From: Burkholderiales bacterium RIFCSPLOWO2_02_FULL_57_36
GTDB lineage: Bacteria > Pseudomonadota > Gammaproteobacteria > Burkholderiales > Burkholderiaceae_D
Assembly (NCBI GenBank): GCA_001770855.1
Contig: MESE01000029.1
Location: 1-47,296 of the forward strand
Length of the DNA: 47,296 nt
Direction of reading: 5' to 3'
The notes under the pieces: model-generated
What the model was told of the DNA's origin: nothing
Database searches by the model: none
The model's input: only the letters and a program-made list of their open reading frames with translations
Translations under genes and position numbers: made by a program
Shown here: positions 8,186 through 17,218 of the stretch, one piece after another
Layout: every line of letters begins with the position of its first letter
How positions within the stretch are numbered: position 1 is the first letter of the stretch

Positions 8186-11100
8186 GCGGCCACCGTTGTT
8201 GCGATTGCATCGCCATTGGGAGTAATGTTTGTCAAGATTTTTGCGGTCTTTCCCGTATTGCTCGCCGTGGCGCGTGCTTCAAGGCGAAGGCCAACTAATT
8301 CACTGGTCAGCGCTTCGTTCTGCTGCACCAGGCGCTCCACCAGCGCTTCAAGGCGGGCGGTGTTGCCACCCTGCCCGCCACCAAATCGGGCATGCACACC
8401 CAGGCGCCCGCCGATGTTGGCCAGCGGCAAGATGCCTTCGTCCCCTGCCTCACCCATCAAACCCATGTTGAATACGGTCGGACGGGAAACCACCCCATTG
8501 GTAAACGCTGCACCCGTAGCAAACGCCGGTATCGACTGCCCCGTCAGCGCAGCAATCACCGCGTGCAGGCCTGCAGCGGTCTTGTCGGCTCCCGCATTGA
8601 TGGCCGCAGTGATGATTTTTTCGGCGCTTTGGCTGGAGGCGTCCAGAGCGGCAAGCGTGGCATCGATGTTGCCCAGCATCGCCAGGCTATCGGCCTGGTA
8701 GTTCATCGGCTTGGTGTCTTCCAGCAGCTTGGCAATGCTCTCTGCCTGCGCTAGGTAGCTGTCCACTAAATTGGATTTGCCCGTTTCGCCAAGTTTGTCG
8801 ATCAGCGGCCCCAGCATGCTGTTGAGCTTGTCGCCGTAGCTGGCCAACGTGGCGCCGTCGCCCTGGGCTGCAAGCGCCAGGCTGTACGCGCTGGAAAACT
8901 TGCCCTGCAGCTCCGTCACTTGCTGCTCTGGCGTCTTTTGGGCGTAGCGGTAGTCGGCAACTGTAGTGCGCAGGCCTGCGGCGCTGGTGCTCATCAGGTC
9001 GGCAAGCTGCTTTTGTGCGTCGTAGTACCGGACGGTTTCCTCGCGCAGGCGGGTGAGCTTTCCGACTGATTTACTGGCGTCAATTGCAAAGTTTTGCATC
9101 GCATCGGCATATGCGAGGGTGGCTGCTTTGGCCGCATCTTGCGCGGCCTTAAGCATGTCGCCCAGATACACATCAATGCTTGCGCCCATGTAGGCCTTAC
9201 CCGCGTTGATGATGTCGTAGTTTCTGTCGCCCTCGATGTCTGCGTAGGACACAATCGACCCGGCCCCTACGGGCAGTGCCCCCAAAGACGTTCCCGCGCC
9301 ATCCGTGCCTCGCCCGGACTCGTAGAATTCTCGGACCCACGCGCGCCCCAGCTGGGTCGCGTTCGGGCCCATGAAGTAATCCATGGCGTAGGCATTTGCA
9401 GCCGTCCCGGCAATTTTCCAGTTACTCGCCCGGTCCCGCCACTGCTCAAGCACAGGCAGGGCCTGCTGCAACGCCGCGTTGCTTGGCAGGCTTGTGTTGA
9501 TGGCGGAGATTCCAGCGTTGATCTGGGTCTTGCTCATCACAGTGGGATTGATGATTTGCAAAGCAGCTTCGCGCAGCGCCACGCGCTCGGCGCTGATGCT
9601 GTCGATGACGTCCGAGATGCGGGTGGCCAGGTTCTCAAAAACAAGGCCAACGGTGCTCACAAAGGTCTCGGTGTTGACCGTGGCCAGCGCGGTACTCAGG
9701 CCCGCGATGTTGATAACGGCCTTGTCCGCCTTGGTGCGCAGGCCCTCAATTTCGGTGTTGAGCACCAGGCCCGCAAGCTGGGCACCGGAGTACGCGCCTT
9801 GCAGCGTGCGCACGCCGGTGCCGAACGTCAGCACGCCGCTGTTTGCATCGCCCATCACCGAGTTGATGCTGCTGAGCGCCCCGGTCGCCGTGACCGTGGT
9901 GGTGCCAAAGGTGACCATGGCGCCGTTGATCAGGGCAAAGCCGTACTGCGCATCCAACAGGCGTGCAGCGGTGGTGCTGACGCTGCCAGTGGTTGTGTCC
10001 AGCACACCAGCGAGCACGGACGAGTTTTGCCCCAGCTGCACCAGGCTTGGACTGGCAGTTCCCAGTAGCACCAAGGCCATGCCTTGCGCGGCATCAGACG
10101 CAGCAAACAGGGCGGTGCTTGTGCCCCCGAGTGCGCCGGTGGAGCTGCTGGACCATGCGCCCATGGCGGCCAGGCCATCGGTCAATGCCCCGGCGCGGAC
10201 TTGCGCCTCGGTAAGTCCAGTGGCCAGCGCAAGTGTCTTCACCTGGGCGTCCGACATGCCGCCCGACATCGCATCCACCGCGCCACCGGCTTGATTGGCC
10301 CAGTAGGCAGCCGCAGACAGGGCGTTGCTTGTGCCTCCGAGTGCGCTTGTGGAGCTGTTGGACCATGCGCCCATACTGGCCAGGCCATCGGTCAGCGCTC
10401 CGGCGCGGACTTGCGCCTCGGTAAGTCCAGTGGCCAGCGCAAGTGTCTTCACCTGGGCGTCCGACATACCGCCCGACATCGCACCCACCGCGCCACCGGC
10501 TTGATTGGCCCCGTAGGCAGCCGCAGACAGGGCGGTGCTTGTGCCCCCGAGTGCGCCGGTGGAGCTGTTGGACCATGCGCCCATACTGGCCAGGCCATCG
10601 GTCAATGCCCCGGCGCGGACTTGCGCCTCGGTAAGTCCAGTGGCCAGCGCAAGTGTCTTCACCTGGGCGTCCGACATACCGCCCGACATCGTACCCACGC
10701 CACTGGTCAGATTGCTGATATTGAGTGCGGCCGCATCCAGCGCGGGCACCAGGGCGCGGGCACCTGTGAAGGCATGCATCAAATGGGCCGCCGTGTCGCT
10801 GGCCAGTTTTGCGGTCGCGTCGGCGATGTCCCGCGCCATCCGGGCCGTGGCGTCGGCGGTGCTGGCGAATTCGGGCGCAATGGTCAGCAAGGTGGCGTAA
10901 GCCCTGCGCCCGGCATCGGTGTTGAGGTCCAGCGTGGCGGCCAGATCCCGCAGCGCGTCTTTGCTGGTGGGCAACGCCAGGCCGACCGCCGACAACGCAT
11001 CGGTCATCAGGCGTTGGCTATTGGCAACTTTTTCACCCTCGGTGTAGTAGCTGTCGTAAAACGCTTTGCTGCTCGCGCTGAGCTGGTCCAGCCCGCCGAA

Positions 11101-13695
11101 GGCGTCAGCCAGCTTACTTGCAGCGTCACCGCCAGCAAGCGAAACCTGAAACAGGCGCTGGCGCAAGATTGAAAGCCAGCCGTTTGCCGTAGTGATGCTG
11201 CCGGACAGGCGGGCCAGGGTCACACTGGCGGTTTCGCCGTCTTTGGCCAGCTCTGCAATCTTGGGGGCAACCTTTGCAGCCATACCGTCGGCAACACCCT
11301 TGAACAGCGATTCAATCGCCTTTTTGTTGGCTTCGGCATCGCTGCCCAAGGCCACGCTGATATCTTGGCTGTATTCCGTGATTTTTTTGGCGTCCAGACC
11401 CAAGGCCGTGGCCATGCCTGCGGCTGCGCTCTGCACGCCAGCAAAAGCCGCTGAAAATTGGCGGGTTGTTGCACCGTCAAGCGCACTAAAGTTGCGCCCG
11501 CTGCTTGCCCGTGCGCCCCCAATGCCAAAAAACCCACTGGAGCCGTCGTTTTTCCAATCCTGGTAGTTGCTTCCTGAAAAACCTGCGCTGCTGACATGGC
11601 CGCTGATGCCGCTGCCAGTCGTGTACTCGTGCCCACCAGAAAATGCGTCATCCACAAAGCCGCCAATCGCGCCTCCAATGGCCGACCCAATAGGGCCGCC
11701 AAAGTACGTACCCAGGCCTGAGCCAATGGCTGCGCCCCACTTGCCTTCGCTGGCGAGCACTGCGGTATTGAGATAGCCCAGGGCATCCCCCGCCACCTGC
11801 GCATAGTTGCCAATGGCGGAAGTATTGCGACCGATCATGCCTCCCAGCTGCTGCATGCTCTCGCTGGAGGTGCCAGACAACCAGCTCCCCAAGCTGCCCG
11901 CGCTGGAGGCCACGCTGCCGCCAAAGTTGGTGAGCCAGCCCAGGCCACTGGTCGCGGTGCTGGCCCCGCTGAACATGCTTGCAATGTCGCCCAGCCCGCC
12001 CATACTGCCCGCGTTGGCGGTGCCGCTCATGCCCATCATGCCGGTGATGCCCATGGACACCGGCTGCACAAACACTTTCAGCACGTCCGTTTTGAGCTTG
12101 TTTCGGATGGCGTCCCACATGTTTTCGAAAAAGCCCTTGCCGTTTTCAAAACCACGCATCAGGGCGTCGGTCCAGAACTTCTCCGACTCTTCGGCGGCTT
12201 TTTGGTTGGCTTTGGCGAGCTCATCCACAGCTTTGGCGTTGGCTTCGCGCGCCTCCTTTGCGCCTATCAGCGTGGCAAGCTCTCGGCGCATGTCTATCTC
12301 GCGCTGGATGGCGGCTGCAGCCACATCGTCACCGTAGGACAACTGCACCGCACGCGCCTCCTGCAGGCGGGCAATCTCGACTTGCTCAATGGCCTGGGCC
12401 AGGGTGATGTGCTGCGCCGCAGAGATGATTAATGCAGCCTCTTCGTCCTGGAGTTTTTGGACACTCACACCCACAGAATCGGCTGATTTTTCAAGTGCAT
12501 CAGTGAATTTTTCGTGCTCTTTAACCACGTCTGCGAGGGACTTTGCCTCAGCTTCGTTGGCCGCAGTCACGGCATCACCCATCGCCATAGCAACCTCTCG
12601 CCCCATCTTCATGCGTTCTTGCTGCTCTTTAAGTGCGGCGGTATTGGCTTTGACGGCTTTGGCTGTTTCTGCGATTTCACCGACTGTTTCACGCCACTCG
12701 ACAAAGCCGGGGTTTACAGATCCACGCCCACCTCCTAAACCGCCGTCGGTCAACTTGAAATAGGCTTTTTTGGCTGCATCCAGCATTGCAATTTTTGTAT
12801 CAATTTCCTGTTGGATTGCACCCTTTTTCCCGAACACATCCATCGTGATGGCGGCCTGGGCTTCGCGCAGATCTGCCAAATCGGATGTCATCCTTTTGAT
12901 GCTCTTACGCGCCTGATTTCCCTCCCAGTCAAAAAGACGATTTCCGAGTTCATCAAGACCCGCCGATAGGCCGCCCTTTTTCATGGCGTCAATGACCGCA
13001 TTGATAGCGGGCAGCATGTTGGACAGCAGCGAACGTGATGCGTCCAGAGCGTTTTTTTGCAGCACAAACAGATGTTTATTGAGGTTTTCAGCCTCTTCTG
13101 CTTCACGTGTCGTGACGGTCGCGTGCAACTCGCCGGCCTCGGCCAGGTCTTTCAGAAATGGCGCCACTTCTTTCAAGCTCTTGCCAAAGAGTTCTTGCGT
13201 GATTCGCGCCTTGTTCGCGTCATCCGCAAACCCGGACAACGCTACAGCCGTCACGCGCATGGCTTCGCCTGGGTCCAGCCTTTTAAGCTCGACCACGCTC
13301 AAGCCCAGGGCCTTAAATGCCTTTTCAGCATCGCTACCTGATTTGGCGGCGCTGAGACCCTGGTTCATTTTTACAAGAGCGGTCGATACGGTGTCGAAGC
13401 TAGAGCCGGTGCGCCTGGCGACATCCTCCAGGGCGCTGATGTTTTCGATGCTTGCGCCCGTTGCATCCTTCAAATCATTCATGGCGTCAACTGAGTCACC
13501 TACCTTTTTGGCGAAACCGACCAGTGCGCCAACGGACAAACCTGCAGTAAGGCCGCCTAGTGCAGCTTTTGCCACGCCAACAGCTTTTTCAATGCTTGCC
13601 ATAGCTCCACCTACGGAGCGTTTCGCATCGTCCATGTCTTTTTGCAACCGGGCCATATTGGCCAGGAGTTGAATCTCTAGGGTTCCGGCGATCAT
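8182..13695 (-). CDS. Tail tape measure protein
   Basis: 1837 residues from ATG 13695; the open frame extends further upstream but that part overlaps the tail chaperone gene. It sets tail length and is ejected with the DNA. Long alanine-rich helices, a glycine-rich hydrophobic middle (around WLTNFGGSVASSAGS and GLGTYFGGPIGSAIGGAI), and a position right after the frameshifted chaperones are diagnostic. The centre holds three near-identical 70-residue repeats (see the repeat entry). Overlaps the following tail gene by four bases. Confidence 0.95.
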   Translation of the reverse strand: MIAGTLEIQLLANMARLQKDMDDAKRSVGGAMASIEKAVGVAKAALGGLTAGLSVGALVGFAKKVGDSVDAMNDLKDATGASIENISALEDVARRTGSSFDTVSTALVKMNQGLSAAKSGSDAEKAFKALGLSVVELKRLDPGEAMRVTAVALSGFADDANKARITQELFGKSLKEVAPFLKDLAEAGELHATVTTREAEEAENLNKHLFVLQKNALDASRSLLSNMLPAINAVIDAMKKGGLSAGLDELGNRLFDWEGNQARKSIKRMTSDLADLREAQAAITMDVFGKKGAIQQEIDTKIAMLDAAKKAYFKLTDGGLGGGRGSVNPGFVEWRETVGEIAETAKAVKANTAALKEQQERMKMGREVAMAMGDAVTAANEAEAKSLADVVKEHEKFTDALEKSADSVGVSVQKLQDEEAALIISAAQHITLAQAIEQVEIARLQEARAVQLSYGDDVAAAAIQREIDMRRELATLIGAKEAREANAKAVDELAKANQKAAEESEKFWTDALMRGFENGKGFFENMWDAIRNKLKTDVLKVFVQPVSMGITGMMGMSGTANAGSMGGLGDIASMFSGASTATSGLGWLTNFGGSVASSAGSLGSWLSGTSSESMQQLGGMIGRNTSAIGNYAQVAGDALGYLNTAVLASEGKWGAAIGSGLGTYFGGPIGSAIGGAIGGFVDDAFSGGHEYTTGSGISGHVSSAGFSGSNYQDWKNDGSSGFFGIGGARASSGRNFSALDGATTRQFSAAFAGVQSAAAGMATALGLDAKKITEYSQDISVALGSDAEANKKAIESLFKGVADGMAAKVAPKIAELAKDGETASVTLARLSGSITTANGWLSILRQRLFQVSLAGGDAASKLADAFGGLDQLSASSKAFYDSYYTEGEKVANSQRLMTDALSAVGLALPTSKDALRDLAATLDLNTDAGRRAYATLLTIAPEFASTADATARMARDIADATAKLASDTAAHLMHAFTGARALVPALDAAALNISNLTSGVGTMSGGMSDAQVKTLALATGLTEAQVRAGALTDGLASMGAWSNSSTGALGGTSTALSAAAYGANQAGGAVGAMSGGMSDAQVKTLALATGLTEAQVRAGALTDGLASMGAWSNSSTSALGGTSNALSAAAYWANQAGGAVDAMSGGMSDAQVKTLALATGLTEAQVRAGALTDGLAAMGAWSSSSTGALGGTSTALFAASDAAQGMALVLLGTASPSLVQLGQNSSVLAGVLDTTTGSVSTTAARLLDAQYGFALINGAMVTFGTTTVTATGALSSINSVMGDANSGVLTFGTGVRTLQGAYSGAQLAGLVLNTEIEGLRTKADKAVINIAGLSTALATVNTETFVSTVGLVFENLATRISDVIDSISAERVALREAALQIINPTVMSKTQINAGISAINTSLPSNAALQQALPVLEQWRDRASNWKIAGTAANAYAMDYFMGPNATQLGRAWVREFYESGRGTDGAGTSLGALPVGAGSIVSYADIEGDRNYDIINAGKAYMGASIDVYLGDMLKAAQDAAKAATLAYADAMQNFAIDASKSVGKLTRLREETVRYYDAQKQLADLMSTSAAGLRTTVADYRYAQKTPEQQVTELQGKFSSAYSLALAAQGDGATLASYGDKLNSMLGPLIDKLGETGKSNLVDSYLAQAESIAKLLEDTKPMNYQADSLAMLGNIDATLAALDASSQSAEKIITAAINAGADKTAAGLHAVIAALTGQSIPAFATGAAFTNGVVSRPTVFNMGLMGEAGDEGILPLANIGGRLGVHARFGGGQGGNTARLEALVERLVQQNEALTSELVGLRLEARATASNTGKTAKILTNITPNGDAIATTVAA
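10066..10692 (-). repeat. Three 210-bp tandem repeats inside tape measure gene
   Basis: A 210-bp unit is repeated about three times with only a few changes. For example, the stretch coding for MSGGMSDAQVKTLALATGL recurs at 210-base spacing (its MSGG start lies near 10680, 10470 and 10260). Each unit encodes 70 residues. Differences are mostly single codons (N/S, T/N, G/W, G/D), so the duplication is recent or homogenised. Confidence 0.93.
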
Positions 13696-14147
13696 TTCTT
13701 GGGCCTTGTGGACATTAGGGTTCGGAATGCGTTTTGCACTTTTTTGCTCACGTCTTCGCGGGCTTCTTCGGTTATTTCTTTGGTCCACGGTGCGGGACAA
13801 TCGGGTGCCTCTGCGGCTTGTGACTCGGCCAGGTAGGCAGACGACAGGGATCGCAGGGTTTGCGCCTCCCAGCACGTCAGCACGGTGCCTGTGTTGTCCT
13901 GCCAGGCCTTGATCTCGCTGTGAGTGAGTGGCGTATGGCCCATGCCACCAGGCATCGTGGGCCCGGCGTCCCACAGGTAGCCCACCAGGTACTCGCACAA
14001 AGGCATGGGCGGGTACTCAGGGATGCCGCCATCGGCCTTGATGGCTTTGAGGCGCGATGGCAGCGGCTTGCCCTCTTTGTCACTCTGCCCGGCATTCAAC
14101 CAGGCTGTGTGGCGGACGTAGAGGGTGAGCTGTTCGCAGGCAAGGGC
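13692..14147 (-). CDS. Tail assembly chaperone, -1 frameshift extension (gpT-like)
   Basis: This frame is open from the slip site at 14147. Downstream of the shift it reads ALACEQLTLYVRHTAWLNAG, then about 130 more residues ending in STRPKK. Read alone it would need a TTG start at 14099. It is much better explained as the C-terminal half of a gpG-gpT-type fusion made by -1 frameshifting. The fusion binds the tape measure during tail assembly. It lies directly before the tape measure, the standard place. Confidence 0.87.
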   Translation of the reverse strand, partial: ALACEQLTLYVRHTAWLNAGQSDKEGKPLPSRLKAIKADGGIPEYPPMPLCEYLVGYLWDAGPTMPGGMGHTPLTHSEIKAWQDNTGTVLTCWEAQTLRSLSSAYLAESQAAEAPDCPAPWTKEITEEAREDVSKKVQNAFRTLMSTRPKK

Positions 14148-14545
14148 AAAAAATTGGCACGCTCACCCAGAAATTTCTCGGCATCTTCGGCAATGTGGCC
14201 AATCTCGATGTCGGCGTACACGGCTTTGTAGAGTTCGTAGCCTGCCAGGCCGTCCAGGCCGAAACCGTTGAAGGCTACGGTGCAGGCGGCCAGAAATTCC
14301 GCACGTTCAGCGCGTTTTTCTGCCTCGGATTGCTTGCCCTCTGCCTTGCCCTGCATGCGGGCGAAGGCGCGGGTGCTGTTGCGCTCTTCCGCCTTGTGTT
14401 TGGCGGCCTGGTACGGCTTGGAGCCTGGGCCATACAGCGCGATGGTCAGAGGGGCACCGGCTTCGTCAAGCTGCGGTTCACCAGCGGCATTGCGCACGGT
14501 CATGACAGCGGTAGCGAGGATGGCGAGTTTTTTGATATTAAACAT
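14096..14545 (-). CDS. Tail assembly chaperone (gpG-like)
   Basis: 149 residues, short form made without frameshifting. It lies between the tail tube and tape measure genes, as lambda G does. The N-terminus is FNIKKLAILATAVMTV and the middle is Lys/Glu/Ala-rich. Codons 131-133 (AAT TTT TTG region) carry the slip site, about 15 codons before the stop. Start ATG 14545. Confidence 0.85.
   Translation of the reverse strand: MFNIKKLAILATAVMTVRNAAGEPQLDEAGAPLTIALYGPGSKPYQAAKHKAEERNSTRAFARMQGKAEGKQSEAEKRAERAEFLAACTVAFNGFGLDGLAGYELYKAVYADIEIGHIAEDAEKFLGERANFLPLPANSSPSTSATQPG
14147..14153 (-). promoter_or_regulatory. Programmed -1 ribosomal frameshift site T-TTT-TTG
   Basis: On the minus strand the heptamer T TTT TTG lies in the zero frame of the gpG-like gene (codons AAT TTT TTG). 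It has the X-XXY-YYZ form. Slipping back one base joins exactly the frame of the downstream chaperone half, which is open from here. Confidence 0.85.
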
Positions 14546-14556
14546 GGTGATTTGCT

Positions 14557-14603
14557 TTCGTAGGGAGGAAAAATGCCCATACCCACCCCATGCGCCCTAC
14601 GAA
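14557..14603. terminator. Hairpin between tail tube and chaperone genes
   Basis: Inverted repeat ttcgtaggg / ccctacgaa with a 29-base loop in the 107-bp gap. No T-run follows; it may be an mRNA processing or partial attenuation hairpin that lowers chaperone expression relative to the tube protein. Confidence 0.4.
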
Positions 14604-14652
14604 GGCGACATGAGGCGGGCGGTACAGGGATGGCGGTTAGGCCGGGGGTGGG

Positions 14653-15126
14653 TTAGGCGGCGAGCACTTCGACAATGCCGACGCCAGCGCTTGAGGTTTG
14701 CAATTCCAGCTTGCAGGTGGCAGAAATGATGGAGCCCGAGTTACCGGTGCCGACTTTGAAACTCAGAGCCAACGCGCGGAAGTAGTACACATCGCCAGTG
14801 GGATGGGCGATCTTGAAACTGTAGTCCGCATCAGACAAGGCGGCAGCTTTCAGCAGCACGGTGCCGGCATCGTCGGTGTTCAAACCCAGCTTGAGGTCAA
14901 TGCTGCCCTCATTGAAACCGCCTTTTTTCTTGACCGTGCCACGTGAGCCTAGAGGCTTATGGGTGATCAGCTCGAATTCACGGCCAAAGTCGGGAACGTC
15001 GGTAATTTCACCAATGGGCACAAAGGTGAGCGCGGCATAGCCAGTGGCGTCAAATGTGGCGGGGGCGCCAAGAACGATGCCGATGGTGGTGCCAGCGGCG
15101 GTGGAGACGGAAGTCTGAGCGGTCAT
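14653..15126 (-). CDS. Major tail tube protein
   Basis: 157 residues from ATG 15126 with the upstream purine tract aaaggaaaa. Beta-rich, with blocks such as IGEITDVPDFGREFELITHK, then KKKGGFNEGSIDLKLGLN, and an alternating hydrophobic C-terminus. This is the typical tail tube (TP901-1/lambda gpV-like) pattern. It lies between the tail terminator-like gene and the chaperones and is set off by its own hairpins, fitting high expression. Confidence 0.87.
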   Translation of the reverse strand: MTAQTSVSTAAGTTIGIVLGAPATFDATGYAALTFVPIGEITDVPDFGREFELITHKPLGSRGTVKKKGGFNEGSIDLKLGLNTDDAGTVLLKAAALSDADYSFKIAHPTGDVYYFRALALSFKVGTGNSGSIISATCKLELQTSSAGVGIVEVLAA

Positions 15127-15148
15127 ACGATTTTCCTTTCAGGTATAA

Positions 15149-15180
15149 AAAAACCCGCCGGGCAGATGCTGGGCGGGCGG
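15149..15180 (-). terminator. Terminator-like hairpin before tail tube gene
   Basis: On the minus strand a GC-rich stem (gcccgcc... / ggcgggt) is followed by seven T. It lies between the tail terminator-like gene and the tube gene, with the tube ribosome site just after it. It probably attenuates rather than stops late transcription. Confidence 0.65.
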
Positions 15181-15204
15181 GCTTTTCGCGGGAGCGAAAC
15201 GGGG

Positions 15205-15609
15205 TCAGGTGGGCTCAGTAAAACCCACCTTGAAATCTTGGCTTTGCATATAAAAACCGGTGTCGGCATCGTTGAAGTCCGGGCCGGTGGAGGCCAGCAG
15301 GACGCTGACGCCACCCACGGCGGCAATAGTCCCCACTTTGTCGCGGCAGGCGTGGCGTACCGCGCCGAGAATCTGTTTTTGCGCCGGGTAGCTGGCCGCT
15401 ATGACGGTGACTTGCACGCGGCTGGTGCAGTGGAAGGATGCTCCAGGCTTGAGAACTGGGCGGTCGAATCGGCTGACTTCGGTGATCGCCACTGCGGGTA
15501 GCGCCGTGCTTTGCTGAACTATGCCCGCCACGATGCGTGCAGCGGGCACCAGGGCCATCAAGGCAGCGTCTGCTACCAGCAGCGCCCGAATGATCTTGAC
15601 CGCGCTCAT
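15205..15609 (-). CDS. Tail completion/terminator protein (DUF3168-like)
   Basis: 134 residues beginning MSAVKIIRALLVADAALMAL, then VPAARIVAGIVQQSTALPAV. This is the common opening of the DUF3168/gp17-type tail terminator family (short N-terminal helix, then I-x-x-G-x-x-P-Q-x-T). Located between gp10-like and tube genes as expected. Its start overlaps the stop of the upstream gene by four bases. Confidence 0.82.
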   Translation of the reverse strand: MSAVKIIRALLVADAALMALVPAARIVAGIVQQSTALPAVAITEVSRFDRPVLKPGASFHCTSRVQVTVIAASYPAQKQILGAVRHACRDKVGTIAAVGGVSVLLASTGPDFNDADTGFYMQSQDFKVGFTEPT

Positions 15610-16193
15610 GAGGCCTCCAGATCAACGCCCGAGGCATCCAGGCCTTGCTTGGTCAGACGCGTCTTGATGGCTTCGCCCACGGCCAGCAAGGCGGCTTGGG
15701 ATTGGCTGTCGAGGGCTGGGCGCAGGAAAGGTTTGGGTTTCGCCCCAGGGTGGTGAACCGATTCACCCACAAATTTCCCCCCAATAACCAGACTACCGCG
15801 ACTGACCATTTTGTTAAATGTCTTCATCGAAATCAATTTGATAATTCCGTTGCGCTTGATTTTCTTTGGACGGGCCACGTCTGGGACCGAAATGAAGTGG
15901 GCTGCAGTACCGTACTCAACCCAAATTGCTTGGTTAGCCGGGTCGCCATCTGCCTTCACGGAAGCGTACACAACACCTGACTTCTTCTTCCCGGTTCTCA
16001 CACGAAGACTGTCACGAAGAAAACCTGATTTAACCGATGAATTCGCGGCTAGATTTTGTCTAGCTGCATCACGCACCACATTGGCGCCCTGCCGAAGGGC
16101 AGCACGCATGATGTTGGCTTCCATTTTTGCCGGGAACTGTTCAAGGAAGACCTGCAATTCGCTCAGGCCTTTGACGTAAGTAAATTCGCTCAT
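15606..16193 (-). CDS. HK97 gp10-like tail-completion protein
   Basis: 195 residues. KGLSELQVFLEQFPAKMEAN, then ALRQGANVVRDAARQNL and IWVEYGTAAH, match the HK97 gp10 family (minor head-tail joining protein). A basic insert of about 35 residues (RPKKIKRNGIIKLISMKTFN...) lies between the EYGT motif and the conserved end PGAKPKPFLRPALD, making it longer than many relatives. ATGA overlaps with both neighbours. Confidence 0.88.
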   Translation of the reverse strand: MSEFTYVKGLSELQVFLEQFPAKMEANIMRAALRQGANVVRDAARQNLAANSSVKSGFLRDSLRVRTGKKKSGVVYASVKADGDPANQAIWVEYGTAAHFISVPDVARPKKIKRNGIIKLISMKTFNKMVSRGSLVIGGKFVGESVHHPGAKPKPFLRPALDSQSQAALLAVGEAIKTRLTKQGLDASGVDLEAS

Positions 16194-16543
16194 GATGCCT
16201 GCCCATCCGTTGAATATTCTTCTGCCATGAATTCAAGGCCCTCTTTGCGGCCCAATTCAGCAGGGCCGGAGACGATTTGTAGAACGCGATTGCCCCGGCT
16301 GAGTTGCACCACGCGCATACCGGTGGTGACCCCTACCAGGTAGCGGGTTCGGATGCGTGCCGGGCGGCTTGCAACACGCATGCCGCTGGTTTGCGACTCG
16401 GCTTTGCTGGGCAGCACGTCCTGCACTTGTGCCCAAACGGTGGCAAAGGGAACCCATGCGGCCACCGGTGTCCCGTAGTTCGGGTCTTGTGCCATTTGGC
16501 TGACTTCGATACGGATACGTTGGTCAAGTTTTCCAAGCTTCAT
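16190..16543 (-). CDS. Head closure protein (SPP1 gp16-like head-tail adaptor)
   Basis: 117 residues. The start MKLGKLDQRIRIE and the ladder of beta strands (VWAQVQDVLPSKAESQ, ASRPARIRTRYLVGV, MRVVQLSRGNRVLQIVSG) are the signature of phage head-closure/adaptor proteins that seal the connector. It lies between the connector and gp10-like genes. Confidence 0.88.
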   Translation of the reverse strand: MKLGKLDQRIRIEVSQMAQDPNYGTPVAAWVPFATVWAQVQDVLPSKAESQTSGMRVASRPARIRTRYLVGVTTGMRVVQLSRGNRVLQIVSGPAELGRKEGLEFMAEEYSTDGQAS

Positions 16544-17124
16544 ACCAATCCGCCCCAGATCTTGTAAGGACTAAGCAACTCGTCTGCAAAGCTTTGGGGT
16601 AGCGCAGGCCGTTCTGCACTGCGCTCACGCTGCAGATCCAGGTCGCCCAAAGCAAGCAATATCCACTGGACCAGTGGGAGTGGCACCGCTGCAGCATTTG
16701 CGTACCCGGCTGTGTAGTCGACCGTGATGCACCCATCCCCAGGTGCAACCGCTGGCCATTGGCTACCCCAAGCCGGTTGGAGCTGTGCGCCCGCGGTCTG
16801 GATGGAGGACAGTGCAAACGTCTGCACAGTGCCAAGCGGGTCCCGGTAGTCAATGTGGTCAACCTGCAGCAAGGGCGCAAAGGGCAGTACAAGGGCACTT
16901 GGCCAGGCGTCCAGCGTGAGCCGCCAACGCTGTCGGCTCAGGAGGGTGCGCCGGGTGCGATTTTCCGCGTCCATGCGGGCCGTCGCAATGCTGGATTGAA
17001 GGTCTGCATCCAGGTCCGCATCCACACCGTCAATTTTCAGGTGCCGCTTGGCCCGTGCAAGGCTCACGGGCTCTTCAGCCGTGGGGTCATTGGCTTGTGC
17101 AGGGAGACGCTCGATGTAGATCAT
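16540..17124 (-). CDS. Head-tail connector protein (phiE125 gp8-like)
   Basis: 194 residues. EEPVSLARAKRHLKIDGVDA, then DLDADLQSSIATARMDAENR, is the typical opening of the gp6/phiE125 gp8 connector family. The C-terminal half has the DYTAGY motif and VQWILLALGDLDLQRE. It forms the ring between portal and head-closure protein. Four-base overlap with the next gene. Confidence 0.87.
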   Translation of the reverse strand: MIYIERLPAQANDPTAEEPVSLARAKRHLKIDGVDADLDADLQSSIATARMDAENRTRRTLLSRQRWRLTLDAWPSALVLPFAPLLQVDHIDYRDPLGTVQTFALSSIQTAGAQLQPAWGSQWPAVAPGDGCITVDYTAGYANAAAVPLPLVQWILLALGDLDLQRERSAERPALPQSFADELLSPYKIWGGLV

Positions 17125-17218
17125 TTTTGGGGTGGGTCGGGATTAGGAACAGGGCTGCACTGCTTTTGCTCTGAAATGCGCCCGCTTTGGCAGGCGCATG
17201 ACGCAACATGGGCGGCTA

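Noticed and set aside
7457..8701. 414-codon plus-strand frame opposite the tail protein and tape measure genes
   Set aside because: Spans the junction of two coupled genes on the other strand and is rich in His and Arg without motifs.
13696..13998. Upstream extension of the tape measure frame to 13998
   Set aside because: The extra 101 codons overlap the tail chaperone and look random; ATG 13695 fits the family start.
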